A stretch of 64,000 nt of DNA. It comes from Microbacterium trichothecenolyticum (lineage in GTDB: Bacteria > Actinomycetota > Actinomycetes > Actinomycetales > Microbacteriaceae). The stretch covers positions 1,612,001-1,676,000 of the forward strand of contig NZ_JAUTBF010000001.1 of NCBI RefSeq assembly GCF_030818955.1, in the 5' to 3' direction. Positions 32,523 to 40,576 of this stretch are shown piece by piece (position 1 is the first letter of the stretch; every line of letters starts with the position of its first letter). The translations under genes were made by a program, and so were the position numbers. The notes under the pieces are model-generated. The model saw only the letters and a program-made list of their open reading frames with translations. It was not told the origin of the DNA and did not search any database.

Positions 32523-34289
32523 ATGCCGAAGATCGCCAAGGTCCTTGTCGCCAACCGCGGCGAGATCGCCGTCCGAGTCATCCGCGCCGCCCGAGATGCG
32601 GGGAAGGCCTCCGTCGCCGTCTACGCCGACCAGGACCGCGACGCCCTGCACACCCGCCTCGCCGACGAGGCGTACGCGCTCGACGGTGCCACCAGCGCCG
32701 ACACCTACCTCTCGATCGAGAAGATCCTCTCGGTAGCCCGCCGCTCCGGCGCCGACGCCGTGCACCCCGGCTACGGCTTCCTCGCCGAGAACGCCGACTT
32801 CGCGCGTGCCGTCATCGGTGCCGGTCTCGTGTGGATCGGCCCCCCACCCGAGGCCATCGAGGCTCTGGGCGACAAGGTCACCGCGCGTCACGTCGCCGAG
32901 AAGGTCGGCGCGCCTCTGGCCCCCGGCACCCCCGGTCCGGTCTCGGGCGCCGACGAGGTCATCGCCTTCGCCGAGGAGGTGGGTCTGCCGATCGCCATCA
33001 AGGCCGCATACGGCGGCGGCGGACGCGGCCTCAAGGTCGCGCGCGAGCTCGACGAGGTCGCCGAGATGTTCGAGTCGGCCACCCGCGAGGCGGTCGCGGC
33101 GTTCGGCCGCGGCGAGTGCTTCGTCGAGAAGTACCTCGACAAGCCGCGCCACGTCGAGACGCAGTGCCTGGCGGATGCGAGCGGCAACGTCGTCGTCGTC
33201 TCCACCCGCGACTGCTCGCTGCAGCGTCGTCACCAGAAGCTGGTCGAAGAGGCACCGGCCCCCTTCCTCAGCGACGAGCAGAACGCGGTGCTGTACGCGG
33301 CATCCAAGGCCATCCTGAAAGAGGTCGGCTACGTCGGTGCGGGCACGTGCGAGTTCCTCATCGGCGCCGACGGCACCATCTCGTTCCTCGAGGTCAACAC
33401 GCGCCTGCAGGTCGAGCACCCCGTGTCCGAGGAGGTCACCGGCCTCGACCTCGTCCGCGAGCAGTTCCGTCTCGCGGAGGGCGAAGAGCTCGGCTACGAC
33501 GACCCCGCGCCGACCGGTCACTCGATCGAGTTCCGCATCAACGGCGAGGACCCGGGCCGAGGCTTCCTGCCCCAGCCGGGTCCCATCCACGTCTTCAAGA
33601 CGTTCGGCGGTCCCGGGATCCGGCTCGACTCCGGCGTCACCGCGGGCGACAGCGTCTCGGGCGCCTTCGACTCGCTGCTGGCCAAGATCATCGTCACCGG
33701 CCGTGACCGCGCCGAGGCGCTGGAGCGCTCGCGCCGAGCCCTCGACGAGTTCGAGGTCGCCGGCATGCCGACGGTGCTGCCCTTCCACCGCAAGGTCGTG
33801 CGCGACCCCGCGTTCACGGCGGAGAACGGCGAGTTCGGCGTCTTCACCCGCTGGATCGAGACCGAGTTCGTCAACGACATCCCCGCGTGGGACGGCGAGC
33901 TCGAGGCCCCCGCCGCGGCGCCCGGCCGCCACACGGTCGTCGTCGAGGTCGGCGGTAAGCGCCTCGAGGTGAGCCTGCCCGACCGCATCACCGCTGCCGC
34001 CCCCCAGATCGGCCGCCCCGCCGCCGCTCCCCCGTCCCGTCGCTCGCACGCGGCCTCGCCCGCCGCCGGTGCCACCGGCGACGCGGTGAAGTCGCCGATG
34101 CAGGCCACGATCGTCAAGGTCGCGGTCGAGGAGGGCCAGCAGGTCGTCAAGGGCGACCTCGTGGTCGTGCTCGAGGCGATGAAGATGGAACAGCCCCTGC
34201 AGGCGCACAAGGACGGCACGGTGACGGGGATCGACGCCACCCCCGGCGCCACGGTCTCGGCCGGCCACCAGCTGCTCGTCATCAGCTGA
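32523..34289 (+). CDS. accA: Acyl-CoA carboxylase alpha subunit (biotin carboxylase + BCCP)
   Basis: A 588-residue fusion of biotin carboxylase and biotin carrier domains. Residues 1-450 are the ATP-grasp carboxylase: [18 protein letters not shown], the glycine loop [27 protein letters not shown] and [17 protein letters not shown] with metal-binding acids. A Pro/Ala-rich linker (about 500-515) leads to the carrier domain with VLEAMKMEQ, whose Lys554 is biotinylated by BirA. It carboxylates biotin and passes CO2 to the beta subunit. The arrangement and position match AccA3, the shared alpha subunit of mycobacterial acyl-CoA carboxylases. A TAGGCT box 6 nt upstream supports ATG 32523. Confidence 0.95.
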   Translation: MPKIAKVLVANRGEIAVRVIRAARDAGKASVAVYADQDRDALHTRLADEAYALDGATSADTYLSIEKILSVARRSGADAVHPGYGFLAENADFARAVIGAGLVWIGPPPEAIEALGDKVTARHVAEKVGAPLAPGTPGPVSGADEVIAFAEEVGLPIAIKAAYGGGGRGLKVARELDEVAEMFESATREAVAAFGRGECFVEKYLDKPRHVETQCLADASGNVVVVSTRDCSLQRRHQKLVEEAPAPFLSDEQNAVLYAASKAILKEVGYVGAGTCEFLIGADGTISFLEVNTRLQVEHPVSEEVTGLDLVREQFRLAEGEELGYDDPAPTGHSIEFRINGEDPGRGFLPQPGPIHVFKTFGGPGIRLDSGVTAGDSVSGAFDSLLAKIIVTGRDRAEALERSRRALDEFEVAGMPTVLPFHRKVVRDPAFTAENGEFGVFTRWIETEFVNDIPAWDGELEAPAAAPGRHTVVVEVGGKRLEVSLPDRITAAAPQIGRPAAAPPSRRSHAASPAAGATGDAVKSPMQATIVKVAVEEGQQVVKGDLVVVLEAMKMEQPLQAHKDGTVTGIDATPGATVSAGHQLLVIS

Positions 34290-34293
34290 GCGC

Positions 34294-35085
34294 GTGGCGC
34301 TGGAGTCGCTGCGTCCGCGCGACGTGGCACCCGACTACCGGTCGCCGTACGGCATCCGTTTCGAGGTCCCCGAGGTCGACCGCCTCGCGGGCCTCGACGC
34401 GTTCCCCTGGAACGACGCCTCCGCGCAGGCCGTGCTCGCGGCGTCGGACTGGTACGCCCCCGAGACCGAGCAACGCTATGGGTCGTGGGGGCCTCGAGCG
34501 CGGCGTTATCCCGCCCCGACGGTGACAATGGATGCCGCGACGGCGCGCGAACGCGTCGTCGCGGTCGCCGCCGCGTTGATCGGGCTGGACTATCAGCACC
34601 ACCACGTGCCGGCCTGGGAGCCACCGCCCTGGTGGCGGCACAAGACCGTGCGTTCCGGGCGGCAGGGCGCGGGCGTGGACTGCAGCAACTTCCTGGCCTT
34701 CGTCTTCTCGTACGCGCTCGGCGTCGACCTCCCCACCGCTATCCGGGAGCAGGCCGCGCTGCACCGCGCCCCGGTCGAGGGGCGCCTCTGGTCGTCGCGC
34801 GTCGAGCTGATCGAGGGCGATTACGACACCCTCCTCGCCCGGCTTCAGCCCGCCGACCTCGTGTACGTGCGCTCCGATGCCGGGCCCATCTCGCACGTCG
34901 TGCTGTGGCTGGGCTCGTGCGGCACCGGGCCGAGCCCGACGCCCCTCGTGATCGACGCGCACGGCGAGGGCGTGCTCGACGCCGACCGGGTCGAGATCCC
35001 CGCGGGCATCCGCATCCGTCCCTATCGCCGAGCCGGCTGGTACGGACGCCGCACCGCCTTCGCGCACCGCATCGTCACGGACTGA
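34294..35085 (+). CDS. NlpC/P60-like cysteine peptidase or amidase fold protein, no signal peptide
   Basis: A 263-residue protein. The C-terminal half has the order Cys-His-polar expected of the NlpC/P60 fold: DCSNFLAFVFSYALG (Cys about 129), PISHVVLWLG (His about 200) and IDAHGEGVLD. In secreted family members such sites cut cell-wall peptides, but this protein has no signal peptide or membrane segment and the residues before the Cys (WWRHKTVRSGRQGAG) are unusual. It starts only 4 nt after the carboxylase alpha stop, at GTG 34294 with no clear ribosome site, so it depends on that transcript. Function is unknown; the fold call is from motif order. Confidence 0.65.
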   Translation: MALESLRPRDVAPDYRSPYGIRFEVPEVDRLAGLDAFPWNDASAQAVLAASDWYAPETEQRYGSWGPRARRYPAPTVTMDAATARERVVAVAAALIGLDYQHHHVPAWEPPPWWRHKTVRSGRQGAGVDCSNFLAFVFSYALGVDLPTAIREQAALHRAPVEGRLWSSRVELIEGDYDTLLARLQPADLVYVRSDAGPISHVVLWLGSCGTGPSPTPLVIDAHGEGVLDADRVEIPAGIRIRPYRRAGWYGRRTAFAHRIVTD

Positions 35086-35124
35086 GCGGGCGGGCGACGC
35101 CGGCGCTGCTCCCCGCACCCCCAC

Positions 35125-35191
35125 GCATAAACGCGATCCGCGCGCATAAACGCGCTCTCCCCGCGTTTATGCGAGCAAACAGCGTTTATGC
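35125..35191. repeat. Structured repeat: two direct plus two inverted GCATAAACGCG copies
   Basis: GCATAAACGCG occurs at 35125 and 35144 (19 nt apart). Its reverse complement occurs at 35162 and, with one base changed (A for C at 35181), at 35181, again 19 nt apart. The inner pair closes on a 7-nt loop. The layout is that of the repeats flanking the nuclease gene at 39476, but the core sequence is different. It lies between convergent genes and could also terminate both. Confidence 0.8.
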
Positions 35192-35216
35192 GTGAGATGT
35201 GGGGCGACGGGGGCGC

Positions 35217-36668
35217 TCAGTCCTCGCCCGGGTCGTCGCGATCGACGATGTGCATGGCGCGGGCGGCGTCGGTGATGCTCGAGGTCAGCGACGGGTACAC
35301 CGCGAACACCCGCGCGACCTGGTCGACGGTCAGGCGACGCTCCACCGCGATCGCGATGGGGTAGATGAGCTCCGACGCCTTGGGACCGACGATGACACCG
35401 CCCATGACCGTGCCGCTGCCCTTGCGGGCGATGAGCTTGACGAACCCGTCGGTGATGCCCTGCATCTTCGCCCGGGGGTTGGCCGAGAGGGGGAGCTTCT
35501 TCACGACACCGGCGATCTTGCCGTCGATGACGTCCTGCTCGCTGAAACCGACCGTGGCGATCTCGGGAGCGGTGAAGATGTTGGCCGTGATGCGGCGGGT
35601 CTCGAGCGGGATGACGATGTCGCCGAGCGCGTGGAAGACGGCCTGGCGTCCCTGCATGGATGCCACGGATGCCAGGGGGAAGAAGTTCGTGCAATCGCCC
35701 GCGGCGTAGATGTTGGGGACCGACGTACGCGCCACGCGATTCACGCGGATGTGGCCCGAGGGAGTCATCTGCACCCCGGCCTGCTCGAGGCCGATGCCCG
35801 CGGTGTTGGGGATGGAGCCGACCGCCATGAGGCAGTGGCTGCCCTCGATGGTGCGACCGTCGGCGAGGGTCACGACGACCTGCTCGCCGGTGTTCACGAC
35901 CGACTCGGCGCGCGCCTTCGCCAGCAGCGTCATGCCGCCCCGCTGGAACACGCGCTCCAGAACCGCTGCGGCATCCTGGTCCTCACCCGGGAGCACCTGG
36001 TCGCGGCTGGAGACCAGCGTCACCTTCGCGCCGAGGTTCATGTACGCCGAGGCGAACTCGGCCCCGGTGACACCCGAGCCCACCACGATCAGGTGCGTCG
36101 GCACCGACTTCATGTTGTACAGCTGCGTCCACGTGAGGATGCGCTCACCGTCAGGCTGCGCCGAGGGCAGCTCGCGCGGCGACGCCCCGACCGAGACGAC
36201 CAGCGTCTCGGCCTCGATACGGTCGAAGTCGGTGCCCCCGGCCTCGGTCGAGACGACGACGGCGCCCGAACCGTCGAGGCGGCCGTGCCCCGCGATGATG
36301 CGGACGCCCGCCTCGAGCAGCGACGCACGCATGTCGTCGGACTGCTGCCGCGCGAGCGACAGCAGCCGCTGATTGACCGCGGCGAGGTTGATCGCGACTT
36401 CGGGGGCGAGGGGCTTGCCGCGGTCGTCCTTGGCGAACAGCTGGACGCCCAGATCTCCGGCGTTGCGGATCGCCACGGCCGCGTCGGCGGTGGCGATGAG
36501 GGTCTTCGAGGGCACGACGTCGGTGATGACGGCAGAGCCCCCCACGCCCGCGCGTTCCACGAGGGTCACGTCGGCGCCGAGCTGCGCGGCCGAGAGCGCC
36601 GCCTCGTAGCCGCCGGGGCCTCCACCGACGATCGCGACGGACTGCTTGCGCTCGAAGCTCTGCACCAT
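35217..36668 (-). CDS. lpdA: NAD(P)H-quinone dehydrogenase (LpdA-type flavoprotein)
   Basis: Flavoprotein of 483 residues from the dihydrolipoamide dehydrogenase superfamily. FAD-binding GGGPGGYEAA (about 14-23), NAD-binding VGSGVTGAEFASAY and the second FAD motif NIYAAGDCTNF are intact. The redox-active CxxxxC pair is missing: that site reads GVGGSAVITDVVPSKTL with no cysteine, and the C-terminal catalytic His is replaced in FAVYPSLTSS. That is the pattern of mycobacterial LpdA (Rv3303c), a quinone reductase and not a lipoamide dehydrogenase. ATG 36668 is preferred because CAGAAT lies 7 nt upstream. It is divergent from the nucleoside phosphorylase gene, as in mycobacteria. Confidence 0.88.
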   Translation of the reverse strand: MVQSFERKQSVAIVGGGPGGYEAALSAAQLGADVTLVERAGVGGSAVITDVVPSKTLIATADAAVAIRNAGDLGVQLFAKDDRGKPLAPEVAINLAAVNQRLLSLARQQSDDMRASLLEAGVRIIAGHGRLDGSGAVVVSTEAGGTDFDRIEAETLVVSVGASPRELPSAQPDGERILTWTQLYNMKSVPTHLIVVGSGVTGAEFASAYMNLGAKVTLVSSRDQVLPGEDQDAAAVLERVFQRGGMTLLAKARAESVVNTGEQVVVTLADGRTIEGSHCLMAVGSIPNTAGIGLEQAGVQMTPSGHIRVNRVARTSVPNIYAAGDCTNFFPLASVASMQGRQAVFHALGDIVIPLETRRITANIFTAPEIATVGFSEQDVIDGKIAGVVKKLPLSANPRAKMQGITDGFVKLIARKGSGTVMGGVIVGPKASELIYPIAIAVERRLTVDQVARVFAVYPSLTSSITDAARAMHIVDRDDPGED

Positions 36669-36675
36669 GGCATCC

Positions 36676-36681
36676 ATTCTG
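36676..36681 (-). promoter_or_regulatory. Leaderless-type -10 box (CAGAAT) of lpdA
   Basis: CAGAAT on the minus strand, 7 nt before ATG 36668. It favours that start over the ATG five bases upstream at 36673. Confidence 0.45.
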
Positions 36682-36752
36682 TCAGCGACGGAGAGGCGGC
36701 CGACACGCGGGCTCCCGGCGGCGGGTGCCTGGCCCGCGAGGTCGACGCTTCC

Positions 36753-36758
36753 TAGAGT
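36753..36758 (+). promoter_or_regulatory. Leaderless-type -10 box (TAGAGT) of the nucleoside phosphorylase gene
   Basis: TAGAGT ends 6 nt before ATG 36765. Confidence 0.6.
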
Positions 36759-36764
36759 GGGGGC

Positions 36765-37598
36765 ATGTCCAACAGCACTTCTCACCCGCTCGACGACCCC
36801 GCGGTCGACCCGTTCGAGATCGCCGCGACCGCAGCGGACGACATCGCCCGCCTGACCGGCGTCGAGCACCACGACATCGCCGTCACCCTCGGTTCGGGCT
36901 GGGGGCGCGCCGCCGAGCTCATCGGGGACGAGACGGCGTCGTTCTCCGCGACCGAGGTGACCGGCTTCAGCAAGCCCGCCCTCGAGGGCCACGTCGGAAC
37001 CCTGCGTAGCGTGCGCACCCCCGGCGGCAAGAACGTGCTGGTCATCGGCGCCCGCACGCACTACTACGAGGGCCACGGCGTGCGCCGGGTCGTGCACAGC
37101 GTCCGCACGGCCGCCGCGACCGGGGCGAAGACCATGATCCTGACCAACGGCGCGGGCGGCATCCGCGAGACGTGGAAGCCCGGCCAGCCGGTGCTCATCA
37201 GCGACCACATCAACCTCACCGCAGACTCTCCCCTGGAGGGCGCGACCTTCATCGACCTCACCGACCTGTACTCGTCGCGCCTGCGCGAGATCGCGCGTGG
37301 CATCGACCCGTCGCTCGACGAGGGCGTGTACTGCCAGTTCCGCGGTCCGCACTACGAGACCCCGGCAGAGGTACAGATGGCAAAGGCCATCGGCGGGCAC
37401 ATCGTCGGCATGTCGACCGCTCTCGAAGCCATCGCCGCGCGCCAGGCGGGCATGGAGATCCTCGGCTTCTCGCTCATCACGAACCTGGCAGCAGGCATCC
37501 AGCAGACACCGCTCAGCCACGAAGAGGTGCTCGAGGCCGGTCGCGACGCCGAACCCGTCATCTCGGCACTGCTCGCGCGCGTGATCGGCGCACTGTGA
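36765..37598 (+). CDS. punA: Purine-nucleoside phosphorylase (trimeric type)
   Basis: A 277-residue purine nucleoside phosphorylase, which splits inosine or guanosine with phosphate into base and ribose 1-phosphate. Type-specific motifs are TLGSGWG (phosphate loop, about 41-47), the phosphate-binding His in RTHYYEGH, LTNGAGGI, the base-contacting FRGPHYETPAE and MSTALEAIAARQAG. Length and motifs fit the trimeric class, not the hexameric DeoD class. The downstream mutase overlaps its stop (GTGA). That order repeats mycobacterial deoD-pmmB. Confidence 0.93.
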   Translation: MSNSTSHPLDDPAVDPFEIAATAADDIARLTGVEHHDIAVTLGSGWGRAAELIGDETASFSATEVTGFSKPALEGHVGTLRSVRTPGGKNVLVIGARTHYYEGHGVRRVVHSVRTAAATGAKTMILTNGAGGIRETWKPGQPVLISDHINLTADSPLEGATFIDLTDLYSSRLREIARGIDPSLDEGVYCQFRGPHYETPAEVQMAKAIGGHIVGMSTALEAIAARQAGMEILGFSLITNLAAGIQQTPLSHEEVLEAGRDAEPVISALLARVIGAL

Positions 37599-39262
37599 GC
37601 GCGTACGTCGCCGCCGCGCGGGCCTGGCTCGCGCAGGACCCGGATGCCGTGACCCGCGACGAGCTGTCGGCGCTCATCGCCCGTGTGGAGGAGGGGGATG
37701 CCGAAGCTGCGGCCGACCTCGAGGATCGCTTCTCGACACGGCTGGCGTTCGGCACCGCGGGTCTGCGCGGAACGCTCGGCGCGGGCTCCAACCGCATGAA
37801 CCGCGTGCTCGTCGCCCAAGCCGCCGCCGGGTTCGCGGCGTACCTGCGCGAGCGATCCTCCGGCACGCCGACCGTCGTGGTCGGCTACGACGGACGCCGC
37901 AACTCCGATGTGTTCGCGCGCGACTCCGCCGAGATCTTCGTCGGCGCGGGACTCGACGTCATCCTGCTCCCCCGGATGCTGCCCACGCCCGTGCTCGCGT
38001 TCGCCGTGCGCCACCTCGGTGCCGACGCCGGCGTCATGGTCACCGCGAGCCACAACCCGCCCGACGACAACGGCTACAAGGTCTACCTCGGCGGTGCCGA
38101 CGCGGGTGCGCAGATCGTCTCGCCCGCCGACGCGGAGATCGCCGCGCACATCCAGCGCGTGGCCGATGCGGGCGACATCACCGTGCTGCCCCGCTCGGTC
38201 GGATACTGCAATGCGCCCGAATCGGTCGTCGACGCGTACGTCGCCGCGACCGCCGCCGTCGCGCCCGCCCCGGCCGGAGCCGAGGGCCTGCGCTGGGTCT
38301 ACACCGCCCTGCACGGCGTGGGATGGGAGACGTTCTCGCGCGTGCTGACGGAGGCCGGCTACCCCGCGCCCGCTCTCGTCGAGGCGCAGATCCAGCCCGA
38401 CGGCCGCTTCCCCACCGTCGCGTTCCCCAACCCCGAAGAACCCGGCGCGATGGACCTGGCGTTCGAGACCGGGCGCACGGTCGACGCCGAGCTCGTGGTC
38501 GCCAACGATCCGGATGCCGATCGCCTCGCGGTCGCCGTGCCCGATGCCGAAGCGCCCGGCGGATGGCGCCGCCTGACCGGCAACGAGATCGGGCTGCTGC
38601 TGGGGTGGCGCGCCGCCCGAGCCGCCGCGGCGGCGGGGACGGACGGCTCGCTCGCGTGCTCGCTGGTGTCGTCGCCGGGGTTGCAGGCGGTGGCCGAGCA
38701 TTACGGCCTCGCCTTCCACTCCACCCTCACCGGGTTCAAGTGGATCTCGCGGGCCCCCGGCATCGTCTTCGGCTTCGAGGAGGCGCTCGGCTACCTCGTG
38801 AACCCCGACACGGTCCGCGACAAAGACGGCATCTCCGCGGCCGTCGCGCTGCTGGGCATGGCGACGGAGGCTCGCGCACACGGGCGTACCGTCGCCGACC
38901 TGCTGCGGGAGTTCCGCGAGTTGTTCGGCGCGTTCGCGAGCGACCAGATCTCGATCCGCGTCACCGACGTGAGCGAGATCGCCGGGATCATGGCATCCCT
39001 GCGCGCACAGCCGCCGGCTGCGCTCGGTGAGGTCGGGGTGGCGCGCATCGACGACCTGCTCGAGGGCGCCGACGGCCTGCCCCCGGGAGACGTGCTGCGC
39101 GTCTGGCTCGACGACGGTTCGCGCCTCATCGTGCGCCCCAGCGGCACCGAGCCCAAGCTCAAGCTGTACCTCGACGTGCGCGCCTCCTCGGCCAAGAAGG
39201 CCGCGCGGCGCCTGGCCGCGCTGCGCGCCAGCGCCGAGGCGCTGCTGGCGTCCATCCGCTGA
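37595..39262 (+). CDS. pmmB: Phospho-sugar mutase (phosphomannomutase/phosphopentomutase family)
   Basis: Alpha-D-phosphohexomutase family enzyme of 555 residues. The phosphoserine loop reads VTASHNPPDDNGYKVY (Ser about 151), metal binding is in NDPDADRLAV, the sugar-binding loop is FGFEEALGYL and the phosphate-binding loop is RPSGTEPKLKLY near the C-terminus. It moves phosphate between C1 and C6 (hexoses) or C1 and C5 (pentoses). Coupling to the nucleoside phosphorylase (GTGA overlap) suggests it handles the ribose 1-phosphate that enzyme releases, as seen for family members in other bacteria; mannose or glucose use is equally possible. Confidence 0.9.
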   Translation: MSAYVAAARAWLAQDPDAVTRDELSALIARVEEGDAEAAADLEDRFSTRLAFGTAGLRGTLGAGSNRMNRVLVAQAAAGFAAYLRERSSGTPTVVVGYDGRRNSDVFARDSAEIFVGAGLDVILLPRMLPTPVLAFAVRHLGADAGVMVTASHNPPDDNGYKVYLGGADAGAQIVSPADAEIAAHIQRVADAGDITVLPRSVGYCNAPESVVDAYVAATAAVAPAPAGAEGLRWVYTALHGVGWETFSRVLTEAGYPAPALVEAQIQPDGRFPTVAFPNPEEPGAMDLAFETGRTVDAELVVANDPDADRLAVAVPDAEAPGGWRRLTGNEIGLLLGWRAARAAAAAGTDGSLACSLVSSPGLQAVAEHYGLAFHSTLTGFKWISRAPGIVFGFEEALGYLVNPDTVRDKDGISAAVALLGMATEARAHGRTVADLLREFRELFGAFASDQISIRVTDVSEIAGIMASLRAQPPAALGEVGVARIDDLLEGADGLPPGDVLRVWLDDGSRLIVRPSGTEPKLKLYLDVRASSAKKAARRLAALRASAEALLASIR

Positions 39263-39306
39263 CCCCTCCCCCCTCCCCCCTCCCCCCTCCCCCCTCCCCC
39301 TCCCCT
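39263..39306 (+). repeat. CCCCCCT heptamer microsatellite
   Basis: About six copies of a C-rich heptamer begin right after the mutase stop codon. The minus strand carries runs of five or six G separated by A and could form a G-quadruplex. The tract abuts the structured repeat at 39308. Confidence 0.85.
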
Positions 39307-39307
39307 T

Positions 39308-39375
39308 GTTTGGGGCGCGATCCTCCGTGTGGGGCGCGGAATTGGCCGCCCCAAACGGAAAGGTGTGCCCCAAAC
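39308..39375. repeat. Structured repeat upstream of the DUF559 gene (TTTGGGGCGCG family)
   Basis: GTTTGGGGCGCG at 39308 and GTGTGGGGCGCG at 39327 are 19 nt apart; CGCCCCAAAC at 39347 and TGCCCCAAAC at 39366 are also 19 nt apart and inverted. The outer copies pair over 9 bp. The inner copies pair around a 10-nt loop. Confidence 0.85.
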
Positions 39376-39415
39376 GCGGAGCGACAGCCCTCCACATCGT
39401 GAGCTGTGGCGTGGG

Positions 39416-39425
39416 TTGTCCACAA
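39416..39425 (+). promoter_or_regulatory. TTGTCCACAA motif upstream of the DUF559 gene
   Basis: Its TGTCCAC core lies 59 nt before ATG 39476. The same core is 58 nt before the start of the related gene at 49598. It resembles an actinobacterial DnaA box, but shared spacing suggests a regulator or replication-linked site of this gene family. Confidence 0.45.
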
Positions 39426-39463
39426 TGCGGGGCGGAGGGGCGGGGCGGACGGTTCGCGTGGGT

Positions 39464-39469
39464 CAGGGT
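39464..39469 (+). promoter_or_regulatory. Leaderless-type -10 box (CAGGGT) of the DUF559 gene
   Basis: CAGGGT ends 6 nt before ATG 39476. Confidence 0.4.
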
Positions 39470-39475
39470 GAGGAG

Positions 39476-40429
39476 ATGTCACCCCTCGACATCCCGCTCC
39501 TGCACCGTGCAGACCTCCTCGCGCAGGGAACCGACCATCACGGTCTCGACCGGCGCCTGCGCGCCGGGACGCTCGCGCGTGTGCGGCCCGGCGTCTACAT
39601 CGACCCGCGGCGAGCGGCGTCGTTCCGCCCCGAGGAGTGGATCATCGTGCGCGCCCGTGCGCTCGCCCGGGCGTGTTCTCGGCCGACCGTCTTCTCGCAC
39701 CAGACGGCCGCGGCCCTCCACGGTCTACCGGTGCTTCATCCCGGCGAGCGCGTACACATCACCCTCGACGAGCGTCGCCGGGGATCCGTGGCGGGCGCGG
39801 TGAGGCACCGGGGAGAGCTCTCCACGGATGACGTCGTGTCACGGTGCGGGCTGCACACGACGAGCCTCGCGCGAACGGTGGCGGACATCGCACGGACGGC
39901 TCCCTTCGATGAGGCGGTGTGCGCGCTCGACGGTGCCCTTCGCCAGGTGGCGGTCAGGGCGATCGGGTCGTACGACGAGACCGCGGCGGGCGCTTTCACG
40001 GCGGAATCCCTCGCCCTCGTGGAGCGTTCGTCCCACGGCAGGGCGAGGGCACGCAGAGCGATCGCCTTCGCGGATGGTCGGGCCCAGCTTCCCGGCGAGA
40101 GCATCAGCCGTATCCGCCTGCACGAGCTCGGATTCCGCGCCGTGCGCCTGCAGGTCGCGGTGACCGGTCCGTCGGCGAGCACGTACTTCGTGGACTTCGG
40201 CATCGACGAAGCGAAGGTCTGGGGCGAGTTCGACGGACGCACCAAGTACCTCGACGACGAGATGCGCGCGGGGCGCTCGACGGCCGACGTGCTGCTGACG
40301 GAGAAACGGCGCGAGGACTGGATCCGTGGCGTGACCGGACGCCCCGTCGTCCGCTGGGGCTGGGCGGACCTCCGTGACGCCGCCACGCTCGGAGCGCGTC
40401 TGTCGTCGTTCCACGTCGCGCTGCCGTGA
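39476..40429 (+). CDS. AbiEi-like / DUF559 (Vsr-fold) putative nuclease, copy A
   Basis: A 317-residue protein in two parts. Residues ~5-50 form a winged-helix of the AbiEi antitoxin type (HRADLLAQG, LRAGTLARVRPGVYID). Residues ~210-310 match the DUF559 layout, a Vsr/PD-(D/E)XK nuclease fold: GESISRIRLHELGF, TYFVDFGIDEAKVWGEFDG with the Asp and Glu expected to bind metal, then RTKYLDDE with a Lys. No AbiEii toxin gene is adjacent, so an abortive-infection pair is unlikely. The gene is bracketed by near-identical structured repeats (39308-39375 and 40438-40503), with G-rich tracts outside them. Nuclease activity is inferred from fold; the partner of the repeats is a hypothesis. Confidence 0.75.
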   Translation: MSPLDIPLLHRADLLAQGTDHHGLDRRLRAGTLARVRPGVYIDPRRAASFRPEEWIIVRARALARACSRPTVFSHQTAAALHGLPVLHPGERVHITLDERRRGSVAGAVRHRGELSTDDVVSRCGLHTTSLARTVADIARTAPFDEAVCALDGALRQVAVRAIGSYDETAAGAFTAESLALVERSSHGRARARRAIAFADGRAQLPGESISRIRLHELGFRAVRLQVAVTGPSASTYFVDFGIDEAKVWGEFDGRTKYLDDEMRAGRSTADVLLTEKRREDWIRGVTGRPVVRWGWADLRDAATLGARLSSFHVALP

Positions 40430-40437
40430 CGCCGCCG

Positions 40438-40503
40438 CTTGGGGCGCGCGATTCCGTTCGGGGCGCGGCATTCCCCGCCCCGAACGGACGATCACGCCCC
40501 AAC
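40438..40503. repeat. Structured repeat downstream of the DUF559 gene (TTTGGGGCGCG family)
   Basis: TTGGGGCGCG at 40439 and TTCGGGGCGCG at 40457 are followed by inverted GCCCCGAAC at 40477 and GCCCCAAC at 40496, 19 nt apart. The inner pair forms a 12-bp stem (CCGTTCGGGGCG/CGCCCCGAACGG) around a 10-nt loop. It is the same family as 39308-39375. Confidence 0.85.
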
Positions 40504-40506
40504 CCC

Positions 40507-40574
40507 GGGCGGGTGGGACGGGCGGGACGGGCGGGCGGGTGGGCGGGTGGGTGGGAGGGACGGGGAGGGAGGGG
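40507..40574 (+). repeat. G-rich tract next to the downstream structured repeat
   Basis: A run of GGGC, GGGT and GGGA units, so the plus strand could form a G-quadruplex. It mirrors the C-rich tract on the other side of copy A and ends just before the regulator gene stop. Confidence 0.75.
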
Positions 40575-40576
40575 CG

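Noticed and set aside
35125..35191. Short regularly spaced repeats as a mini CRISPR array
   Set aside because: Only four cores of 11 nt, half of them inverted, with 8-nt spacers; no cas genes nearby.
39416..39424. TTGTCCACA as part of a replication origin
   Set aside because: A single DnaA-like box with no AT-rich region, dnaA or dnaN gene nearby; its position relative to the DUF559 start is the better clue.
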